In this document: piece after piece, positions 1 through 5,075 of the stretch
Position numbering within the stretch: the stretch's first letter is position 1
Layout: each line of letters opens with the position of its first letter
DNA from: Spirochaetaceae bacterium
Lineage (GTDB): Bacteria; Spirochaetota; Spirochaetia; DSM-2461
Direction of reading: 5' to 3'
Assembly (NCBI GenBank): GCA_016342385.1
Contig: JAEINM010000213.1
Location: 1-7,110, forward strand
Length of the DNA: 7,110 nucleotides
The notes under the pieces: model-generated
Databases searched by the model: none
The model's input: the letters and a program-made list of their open reading frames with translations, nothing else
What the model was told of the DNA's origin: nothing
Program-made: the position numbers and the translations under genes

Positions 1-786
1 CCATAAGTCATCGTAAAAAATTTTTTCATGGTATCCACTTTTCAGATTCCCCAGTTTCTGCCCAATAATTTCGGAGATTGTATATCCCGTGCTGGTTTCA
101 AAATAGTGATTTAAATACTGGGGATAACCATCCAAATCGGTAATAATCACTTTTTCATTAAGTTGTTCAATTACGGTAGCCAGACGGGTAACCTGAATCT
201 CCGCCTTCTTCCGTTCTTTTCGATCTGAGAGAACTAGACCCAATATAGCCGTACCTAAGGGGAAGAAAAGTAAGATCGGAAGAGTGACGTTAGAGAGGAT
301 GCTGAGAGCTGTCGGCAGGGGTAATGTAAAAAGTGTAAGAAGAGCAGCTATATGGATAATAATCCCAAAGATAAATAGTTCCCAAAATGAATAAGGCTTA
401 TTTTTATAAGGCCGAATTTTTTTCCAGAGAAGTCCGGAAGAGGCTGAGATAAGAATCCATAAAATACCGGGGATGACTCCCCCCCCGCCCTGATAGATCC
501 TGAAAATAATCAGAAACGTCACGCCTATTCCAGTCGGGATATATCCGAAGAACAAACCGGAAATACTCATGAGAACGGTACGGGGATCGAAAAAATAACC
601 AGGAGAAAATTCCCAGGGAGTTGACATAAGAATAATCCCGATGAAAGTGAGAACTAATCCGGTAATAGTTTTCTGAGTTATATAATGTTTTCTTCTTTTA
701 TTGCTGATAACCATGTCATATAGAAGACCGAGAGATAAGAGGAGAGCAATATTGTGTGTGAAATCACTGAATTGAGTTAGATTCAT
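1..786 (-). CDS. Membrane sensor protein, LytS-type 5TM region plus PAS domain (partial, C-terminus off window)
   Basis: The frame is open from ATG 786 to the window edge (262 codons), so only the N-terminal part is present. Residues about 10-187 are mostly hydrophobic, with 5-6 membrane segments (about 10-26, 40-56, 72-96, 106-121, 135-155, 165-187). The stretch from FDPRT (66-70) through GLFFGYIPTG (77-86) to FRIYQGGGG (95-103) matches the conserved core of the 5TM-5TMR_LYT domain of LytS-like sensors. A short linker leads into a PAS domain from about residue 199, recognised by VIITDLDG (213-220), TGYTISEIIG (233-242) and LKSGYHEKIFYDDLW at the edge. In known families such proteins are histidine kinases (often hybrid), GGDEF enzymes or both; the output domain lies outside the window, so this cannot be decided. 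An SD-like AAAAGGA (791-797) lies 4 nt upstream of the ATG. Intracellular PAS plus membrane 5TM suggests a two-input sensor. Confidence 0.85.
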   Translation of the reverse strand, partial: MNLTQFSDFTHNIALLLSLGLLYDMVISNKRRKHYITQKTITGLVLTFIGIILMSTPWEFSPGYFFDPRTVLMSISGLFFGYIPTGIGVTFLIIFRIYQGGGGVIPGILWILISASSGLLWKKIRPYKNKPYSFWELFIFGIIIHIAALLTLFTLPLPTALSILSNVTLPILLFFPLGTAILGLVLSDRKERKKAEIQVTRLATVIEQLNEKVIITDLDGYPQYLNHYFETSTGYTISEIIGQKLGNLKSGYHEKIFYDDLW

Positions 787-814
787 ATAATCCTTTTAAA
801 TAATATATATATAA

Positions 815-847
815 ATACTAGTATACTCTCCTGAGGGAATTCCACAA
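815..847 (-). promoter_or_regulatory. Candidate promoter of the 5TM/PAS sensor gene
   Basis: On the minus strand TATACT (820-825) resembles a -10 box, with TTGTGG (842-847) 16 nt upstream as a weak -35. The -10 overlaps a perfect 10-bp palindrome, ATACTAGTAT (815-824), which could be an operator or chance in AT-rich DNA. The position fits a leader of about 25-30 nt before the start at 786. It rests on hexamer resemblance only. Confidence 0.3.
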
Positions 848-975
848 CTTTCTAGCCCCTTGAAAATATTCTGTTAAACTGAATGTGACTTGTGGCTCCT
901 GCATCCCCAAAGAGGACTTCTTCTTTTCTGAATATAGGAATCAGAAGCCAGCCTTGCCTAGAAAAGGAAGATCAA

Positions 976-1035
976 ATGAGTATTAGTATCCTCGAAAATG
1001 GAGAGATGAGTTACTGTTCAATTTGCTTATCATAA
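976..1035 (+). CDS. Possible 19-residue leader ORF upstream of ung
   Basis: An ATG at 976 opens a 19-codon ORF ending at TAA 1033-1035. It is preceded by the purine-rich AAAAGGAAG (962-970) five bases upstream, a better SD than that of ung itself. The predicted peptide has two Cys (residues 14 and 17) in SYCSIC and no recognisable family. It lies 27 bp before ung on the same strand. The rest of the 787-1062 gap holds the sensor promoter region and a weak 6-bp inverted repeat (TTCTGA 926-931 / TCAGAA 941-946), and nothing else I can support. It could equally be chance. Confidence 0.2.
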   Translation: MSISILENGEMSYCSICLS

Positions 1036-1062
1036 GAAAAGTTTTGTGATAGGTTTTATCTT

Positions 1063-1743
1063 ATGAACAGAGATAAAGCAGTAGATGCAAGCTGGCTCAA
1101 GGTTATGGCCGATGAGTTCGAAAAGCCCTATATGGAAGGACTGAACCAGTTTCTCCATGATGAAAAAAAGAAGGGGAAACAAATCTTTCCTCCGGAACAG
1201 CAGATTTTCCATGCTCTGAATAAAACACCATTCGACAAAGTGAAAGTGCTTATTCTGGGTCAGGATCCCTACCATGGGGAGGGACAGGCTCACGGCCTTT
1301 CGTTTTCTGTTCAACCTGGAGTACAGCCGCCGCCCAGTTTAGTCAATATTTTTAAGGAAATGGGAACTGATCTGGGATTAGCGCCTCCCGCTCACGGATG
1401 CCTGAACAGTTGGGCTGATCAGGGAGTCCTTCTTCTCAATGCGGTCCTGACAGTTGAAGCTCACAAAGCCGGTTCCCACCGGGGACTGGGCTGGGAAACT
1501 TTTACAGACAGAGTCATAAAGGAACTGGAACAGAAAAAAGAAAACCTGGTTTTTATTCTCTGGGGCGGCTATGCCAGGAAAAAAGGTCGTTTTATAAGAA
1601 AGGACAGGCATCTCATTATTGAAGGGCCGCACCCCTCGCCTCTCTCATCCTATAGAGGATTTTTCGGGAGCCGGCCCTTTTCCAGGACAAATGCTTATCT
1701 TAAAGAGACAGGGCAGATTCCCGTAGACTGGGAACTTCTATAG
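1063..1743 (+). CDS. ung: Uracil-DNA glycosylase, family 1 (UDG)
   Basis: This enzyme removes uracil from DNA by cleaving the N-glycosidic bond, starting base-excision repair of deaminated cytosine or misincorporated dUMP. All family-1 motifs are present: the water-activating loop GQDPYHGEGQAHGLSFSV (66-83) with catalytic Asp68 and His71; the proline-rich minor-groove loop QPPPSL (88-93); LLLNAVLTV (123-131) with Asn126 for uracil recognition; LVFILWGGYARKKG (162-175); and the Leu-intercalation loop HPSPLSSYRGFFG (190-202) with catalytic His190. The 226-residue length is close to that of the E. coli enzyme, and both ends align with it from memory (C-terminal PVDWELL resembles its PIDW ending). 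A weak AGG (1051-1053) lies 9 nt before the ATG; no alternative start suits the family better. The gene stands alone, convergent with the MCP gene and divergent from the sensor gene, so no operon is implied. A perfect 11-bp palindrome, CTTATCATAAG (1026-1036), lies just upstream, of unknown meaning. Confidence 0.97.
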   Translation: MNRDKAVDASWLKVMADEFEKPYMEGLNQFLHDEKKKGKQIFPPEQQIFHALNKTPFDKVKVLILGQDPYHGEGQAHGLSFSVQPGVQPPPSLVNIFKEMGTDLGLAPPAHGCLNSWADQGVLLLNAVLTVEAHKAGSHRGLGWETFTDRVIKELEQKKENLVFILWGGYARKKGRFIRKDRHLIIEGPHPSPLSSYRGFFGSRPFSRTNAYLKETGQIPVDWELL

Positions 1744-1787
1744 AAGAATCTGCACCAAGTATGAATTTTATAACCCTTTGTCCTCTT

Positions 1788-1811
1788 AATTGATGATAAA
1801 TTCTATCAATT
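1788..1811. terminator. Weak inverted repeat between convergent ung and MCP genes
   Basis: AATTGAT (1788-1794) and ATCAATT (1805-1811) form a perfect 7-bp AT-rich stem with a 10-nt loop. It sits in the 75-bp gap between two converging stop codons, where a bidirectional terminator is expected. There is no GC core or clean U-tract on either side, so as an intrinsic terminator it is weak. Confidence 0.25.
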
Positions 1812-1818
1812 CCTCGCT

Positions 1819-3855
1819 TTAAAAATCACTGAAATCGGAATTGCCATATTCATCATCATCAATTAGAGCGATTCCTGTCGAGGGCTCCTTATGCCCTATA
1901 TCCTGAACTGTCTTCTCTATTAGCTTTGGTCTTGATTTTGATTTTTTTTCCTCTTCTCCCAATTTAAAGAAACTGATGGTACTTTGAAGTTGTTGCGCCT
2001 GTGCATTTAATTCTTCTGTGGTCGCTGCCATCTCTTCAGTGGAACTGGCACTCTGTTGAATGACCAGATTTAACTGCTGTATTGCATCTGTAATCTGAGT
2101 CACTCCAGAGTTCTGCTCAACACTGGAGGCGCTGATTTCCTGTACAAGTTCGGAAGTTCTTCTAATGTCCGGAACAAGTTTAGTCAGCATGTCTCCCGCT
2201 TTTTCAGCGGTATTAACAGTCGTTGAAGATAGAGTGGAAATTTCTCCTGCTGCACTTTGGCTACGCTCCGCTAATTTGCGAACTTCCGAAGCAACTACGG
2301 CAAATCCTTTCCCCTGTTCTCCGGCTCTTGCCGCTTCAATGGCCGCATTTAATGCCAGAAGATTGGTCTGTCGGGCAATCTCTTCAATGATGGAGATTTT
2401 TGTCGCAATCTGCTTCATTGCCGAAACAGCCTGGATGACTGCTTTTCCGGTTTCATCGGCATCACTGGCGGCTTTTTTAGAAATCTTTTCTGTCTGTTCT
2501 GAATTATCTGAATTCTGCTGAATATTTGCCCCCATCTCTTCCATGGCAGAACTGGTCTCTTCGACTGATGCTGACTGTTCTGTTGCTCCTTGAGCTATGA
2601 GTTGAGCGGATGAACTGATTTCCTGACTGCCCGAAGCGACATTTTGCGAGACACTATGAATATCGAGTACAATGCTGCGCAGTTTGGCTGCCATCTTGTC
2701 AAAGGCATCTATCAGTATGCCAATTTCGTCTTTTCGTCGAATATCTATAACTTGAGTCAGGTCTCCATTGGACATTTTTTCGGCAATAATAACCAGTTGA
2801 GCAACAGGACGGGTTATATCGATGGTGATAAAAAAGGCGATGATCACACCCAATAGCGCAGCGAGAATACTGACAATAATTGTCAATTGAACAGTGGCCG
2901 CTGCTGTTTCATCAAAATGTTCATCCGCTTCTACCTGCTCCTTATGCATTGACTCGGCAATATGGGACAGGGGTTCTATGGTGGCATCGCGAACTCCATC
3001 AATCACTTCATCGAGTCTGCGAATTTCCGCTTCATCCTGAATAACAGACAAGGTTTCTTTTTCCAGGGATTCTTTGATCTGGCTCAGAGTTGAAAGAGTG
3101 GCGACTCTGGCCCGATCCATCTTCTCGTCCATAGCTCTGACCTTTTCACGGTTTTGACTTTCATTGAGATATAAAAGCGGCAGGGTTTCCTTTTCAAACA
3201 AATCGAGATATGTTCTGAAATTCTGGGCAAACTGCTCTGCCAGCTGTAACTCGGCATCGGTATCGGACAACTGTTTCACCTGGAGAATATCTCCCTCGGC
3301 ATGCTCTCTTATATCTTTCCAGTCTCTCATGGTTTCATTTAGATCGCGGTTAATGATGGCATCGGCAATTACCGGATAAACAGCTTCCAGATCGAGGGAT
3401 ACCTCCATGATATCTATTGAATCATGCATCCTCTGTTCGATCGATTCCTCTTTAGCCAGAATCGGCAGCATTTCATTTTCAAAGATTCCGAGATAATTTT
3501 TAAATCCCTTTTCAAATTCTCCTGCCCACTCTTCTTCCTGAGCCGTATCGACAAGTTCGTGAACTCTCTTTATATCTGCCATAGCCATTTCTTTAACCTG
3601 AGCAAAATCCTCTCGGCTTTCTTCCAGGTTCCGATTGATCACAGAATCGGCAATAACCGCATAAACAGCATCCACTCTTTTGGCAATGGTTTGAATTTCC
3701 ATGGCATCGGAGGCCCGGCTTCCGACTTCATTCTCCAAGGTCCCCATTGAATTCAGTGAGAATATCTGATAAACAGCTGCTCCGACAAAAATCAAGACTA
3801 CCAGAGAAAATCCTAAAAACAGTTTTACTGCGATCCTTAAATTTTTTAGATTCAT
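1819..3855 (-). CDS. Methyl-accepting chemotaxis protein with tandem helical periplasmic sensor
   Basis: This is a transmembrane chemoreceptor that would signal through CheW/CheA to the flagellar motor. In order it has: a first membrane helix (about 11-33); a large, highly charged, helical periplasmic region (about 35-318); a second membrane helix (about 320-344); a HAMP domain (about 346-399, starting DITRPVAQL); and a cytoplasmic signalling hairpin (about 400-630). The hairpin tip is highly conserved: EIARQTNLLALNAAIEAARA (492-511), then GEQGKGFAVVASEVRKLAERS (512-532). Likely methylation segments are SVEETSSAMEEMG (430-442) and STEEMAATTEELNAQ (605-619). The periplasmic part contains two ungapped copies of a 77-residue unit (61-137 and 156-232), listed separately. 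A tail of about 48 residues follows the hairpin and ends in alternating acidic and Phe residues, with no E. coli-type NWETF CheR tether. The start is supported by AGGAAG (3861-3866) with 5-nt spacing. It lies 103 bp downstream of the AraC-family gene on the same strand, probably a separate unit. The ligand is unknown. Confidence 0.95.
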   Translation of the reverse strand: MNLKNLRIAVKLFLGFSLVVLIFVGAAVYQIFSLNSMGTLENEVGSRASDAMEIQTIAKRVDAVYAVIADSVINRNLEESREDFAQVKEMAMADIKRVHELVDTAQEEEWAGEFEKGFKNYLGIFENEMLPILAKEESIEQRMHDSIDIMEVSLDLEAVYPVIADAIINRDLNETMRDWKDIREHAEGDILQVKQLSDTDAELQLAEQFAQNFRTYLDLFEKETLPLLYLNESQNREKVRAMDEKMDRARVATLSTLSQIKESLEKETLSVIQDEAEIRRLDEVIDGVRDATIEPLSHIAESMHKEQVEADEHFDETAAATVQLTIIVSILAALLGVIIAFFITIDITRPVAQLVIIAEKMSNGDLTQVIDIRRKDEIGILIDAFDKMAAKLRSIVLDIHSVSQNVASGSQEISSSAQLIAQGATEQSASVEETSSAMEEMGANIQQNSDNSEQTEKISKKAASDADETGKAVIQAVSAMKQIATKISIIEEIARQTNLLALNAAIEAARAGEQGKGFAVVASEVRKLAERSQSAAGEISTLSSTTVNTAEKAGDMLTKLVPDIRRTSELVQEISASSVEQNSGVTQITDAIQQLNLVIQQSASSTEEMAATTEELNAQAQQLQSTISFFKLGEEEKKSKSRPKLIEKTVQDIGHKEPSTGIALIDDDEYGNSDFSDF
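3160..3390 (-). repeat. MCP sensor repeat copy 2 (residues 156-232)
   Basis: This second copy of the 77-residue unit begins around AVYPVIADAIINRDLNET and ends around EKETLPLLYLNE. The two copies are separated by an 18-residue linker (138-155). They may form stacked four-helix modules, as in helical bimodular (HBM) sensors, but membership of that family is not established here. Confidence 0.85.
3445..3675 (-). repeat. MCP sensor repeat copy 1 (residues 61-137)
   Basis: This is the first of two tandem protein-level repeats inside the MCP sensor. It begins around AVYAVIADSVINRNLEES and ends around ENEMLPILAKEE. Aligned by eye without gaps to residues 156-232 (constant 95-residue offset), about 34 of 77 positions are identical. 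The conserved core is VY.VIAD..INR.L.E near the start and YL..FE.E.LP.L at the end. The likely origin is an internal duplication of a helical-bundle unit. Confidence 0.85.
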
Positions 3856-3935
3856 ACCCTCTTCCTTTTCCTTACATCATGCTTTCGTGAACGATCAATA
3901 TATTAAAGGGTAATATTATTATTCCGACTTATCAA

Positions 3936-3952
3936 AAAAATATTATATTTTT
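3936..3952 (-). terminator. AT-only hairpin after the AraC-family gene
   Basis: AAAAATA (3936-3942) and TATTTTT (3946-3952) pair with a 3-nt loop. On the minus strand the hairpin lies within 10 bp of the AraC-family stop codon and its 3' arm runs into a stretch of seven T. With no G-C pairs it would be a weak terminator. The remainder of the 103-bp gap (3856-3958) must hold the MCP promoter; minus-strand TTGATA (3930-3935) is a possible -35, but no convincing -10 at standard spacing was found. Confidence 0.3.
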
Positions 3953-3958
3953 AAATAA

Positions 3959-4801
3959 TCACTCAATCTCCATGTACAGATCGAGTCTTAAATTGCCCGG
4001 AATTGAAGGTTCCAATTCCTCTTCAAACCATCTTTCAGACTTAACCCTGTAACCTTTATGTTTAATCATCTCTTGAAGTTTCTGCCAACCATCAGTAATC
4101 CATTTGCCACTGGGATCAGACTCAAAATTCCCCTCAATACCGGTCACGACAAATTTTCCGGCTGTGAGAACTTCAGTTTTTATACTATTACCTGTTTCAT
4201 CCGACTCATCGGGAATTGTAACAAGGAATTTATACCCGACATTTTCAGGTTCATGGGCAATATTACCAACAGGATTAATATTATGACCGAAGATCCGGTG
4301 AGGTTTATTTATCAGATCACTCTTATTCAACCACTCTTCCATTTGTTTTTTTGCCTTATCTTCCGGCTCAGGAGCAAACCCCTCAAAAACAGCCACTCTT
4401 AATTGGGGTAAACTTTTTACAATAACACCCATACACATCTCCTCTATAATTGATAATTTTTTGACTCCATTAAAATTCTGAGGTCTTTTTCTAAAATCAA
4501 CAGGAGATACTCCGAACTCTTTTTTAAAGGCTCGTGAAAATGACTCATGAGTTTTATAACCAGACTCAAAAGCTACATCTACAATCTGTAAATTATTCTT
4601 TCCAATAAGGTCTAATGCTCTTGTTAAACGTCTTTTTATTACATATTGCTTGTAACTGAATCCAGTTATTGCCCAAAAATAGTTATAGAAACTTCTCACT
4701 GACATATTTGCTTCATCAGCAACATCCTCACAGGTAAGCTGACTGGACAGATTATCTTCAAGGTAATCTATGGTTCTTTGTATCTGTTCGTATATTGTCA
4801 T
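3959..4801 (-). CDS. AraC-family transcriptional regulator with C-terminal GyrI-like effector-binding domain
   Basis: This is a 280-residue one-component regulator. The N-terminal third is the AraC/XylS DNA-binding domain with two helix-turn-helix units: LTCEDVADEANMSVRSFYNY (about 22-41) and LQIVDVAFESGYKTHESFSR (about 71-90), followed by the signature AFKKEFGVSPVDFRK (91-105). From about residue 126 it has a GyrI-like/SbmC-type domain (LPQLRVAVFEG about 131-141; AGKFVVTGIEG; a WITDGWQKL helix; LDLYMEIE at the end). This architecture, with the DNA-binding part first as in E. coli Rob, usually senses small, often hydrophobic or cationic molecules. An in-frame GTG at 4807 lies inside the SD; ATG 4801 has GGAGG (4807-4811) at 5-nt spacing, so I start there. 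It is divergent from the Cache-fused enzyme gene and shares a 270-bp intergenic region with it, which makes that enzyme a plausible target. The ligand is unknown. Confidence 0.93.
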   Translation of the reverse strand: MTIYEQIQRTIDYLEDNLSSQLTCEDVADEANMSVRSFYNYFWAITGFSYKQYVIKRRLTRALDLIGKNNLQIVDVAFESGYKTHESFSRAFKKEFGVSPVDFRKRPQNFNGVKKLSIIEEMCMGVIVKSLPQLRVAVFEGFAPEPEDKAKKQMEEWLNKSDLINKPHRIFGHNINPVGNIAHEPENVGYKFLVTIPDESDETGNSIKTEVLTAGKFVVTGIEGNFESDPSGKWITDGWQKLQEMIKHKGYRVKSERWFEEELEPSIPGNLRLDLYMEIE

Positions 4802-4829
4802 GATCACCTCCGCTGTTGATGAATACTAA

Positions 4830-4835
4830 ATTATA
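4830..4835 (-). promoter_or_regulatory. Candidate -10 box of the AraC-family gene
   Basis: The minus strand reads TATAAT, a perfect consensus -10, about 29 bp upstream of ATG 4801. This gives a transcript leader of roughly 20-25 nt that carries the strong SD. No good -35 is visible at 16-18 bp spacing; that position is occupied by the direct repeat 4850-4867, which would suit regulated transcription. Confidence 0.45.
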
Positions 4836-4849
4836 GGATTTTACCTTAC

Positions 4850-4867
4850 ATTTCTTGATATTTCTTG
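4850..4867. repeat. 8-bp direct repeat with 10-bp period upstream of the AraC-family gene
   Basis: ATTTCTTG occurs at 4850-4857 and again at 4860-4867, so the two copies sit about one helical turn apart on the same DNA face. They cover the -35 region of the predicted araC-side promoter. AraC-type regulators contact DNA through two HTH units in adjacent major grooves, so this could be an autoregulatory site. The function is inferred. Confidence 0.35.
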
Positions 4868-4894
4868 CAGGAACAAGCTTTTTTATCGGCGAAT

Positions 4895-4929
4895 TGACTC
4901 CAAAACTCTTGACTTGAGCTTTGGAGTCA
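4895..4929. promoter_or_regulatory. Inverted repeat, candidate operator in the divergent region
   Basis: TGACTCCAAA (4895-4904) and TTTGGAGTCA (4920-4929) are perfect 10-bp inverted arms separated by 15 bp. Inside them, CTC (4906-4908) and GAG (4916-4918) add further symmetry around the loop TTGACTT. No T-tract follows on either strand, so it is not a normal terminator. Its centre is about 66 bp upstream of the transcription start predicted from TATAAT 4966-4971, a common activator position. It could also act as an RNA hairpin if transcription starts further upstream. Confidence 0.5.
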
Positions 4930-4955
4930 TATCTGTAAATTTCGGGGTTTTTATA

Positions 4956-4984
4956 TTGAATTATTTATAATAAAATACTCTAAT
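4956..4984 (+). promoter_or_regulatory. Candidate promoter region for the leader ORF and Cache-fused enzyme
   Basis: A perfect TATAAT lies at 4966-4971 without a recognisable -35, as expected for an activator-dependent promoter; it would start transcription near 4978. A second reading is TTGAAT (4956-4961), 17 bp, TCTAAT (4979-4984), but this starts RNA almost on top of the leader-ORF SD at 4993. I favour the first. Confidence 0.4.
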
Positions 4985-5006
4985 ACAATATTGGAGATAC
5001 ATATAT

Positions 5007-5075
5007 ATGACTAAATATCCAGCATATGGTAAGTTTTATGTCTACTTTGCGGTTCCGAAGGAGTTATTATTGTGA
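5007..5075 (+). CDS. 22-residue leader ORF overlapping the enzyme start (GTGA)
   Basis: ATG 5007 opens a 22-codon ORF whose stop TGA (5073-5075) overlaps the GTG start of the downstream enzyme in the 4-nt GTGA arrangement typical of translational coupling. A GGAG (4993-4996) lies 10 nt upstream of the ATG. The peptide is unusual: six of 22 residues are aromatic (Tyr at 4, 7, 11, 13; Phe at 10, 14), and it ends with three consecutive Leu codons, TTA TTA TTG, directly before the stop. The enzyme SD (AAGGAG, 5058-5063) lies inside it, so ribosomes on this ORF cover the enzyme initiation site. It may be a regulatory leader peptide or merely a coupling device; chance occurrence is not excluded. 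Confidence 0.4.
   Translation: MTKYPAYGKFYVYFAVPKELLL

Noticed and set aside
2165..2521. Open frames antisense to the MCP signalling domain and other genes
   Set aside because: They lie opposite strongly conserved protein motifs, lack ribosome binding sites and show no recognisable protein features.
4805..4807. GTG at 4807 as start of the AraC-family gene
   Set aside because: The GTG overlaps the GGAGG ribosome binding site itself; ATG 4801 sits at normal spacing from that site.
4895..4929. The inverted repeat as an intrinsic terminator
   Set aside because: No U-tract follows the arms on either strand, and it lies between two divergent genes where no transcript needs ending.
4909..4935. 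MerR-type promoter using TTGACT (4909-4914) as -35
   Set aside because: No acceptable -10 occurs at the 19-20 bp spacing typical of MerR promoters; TATCTG is only 15 bp away.
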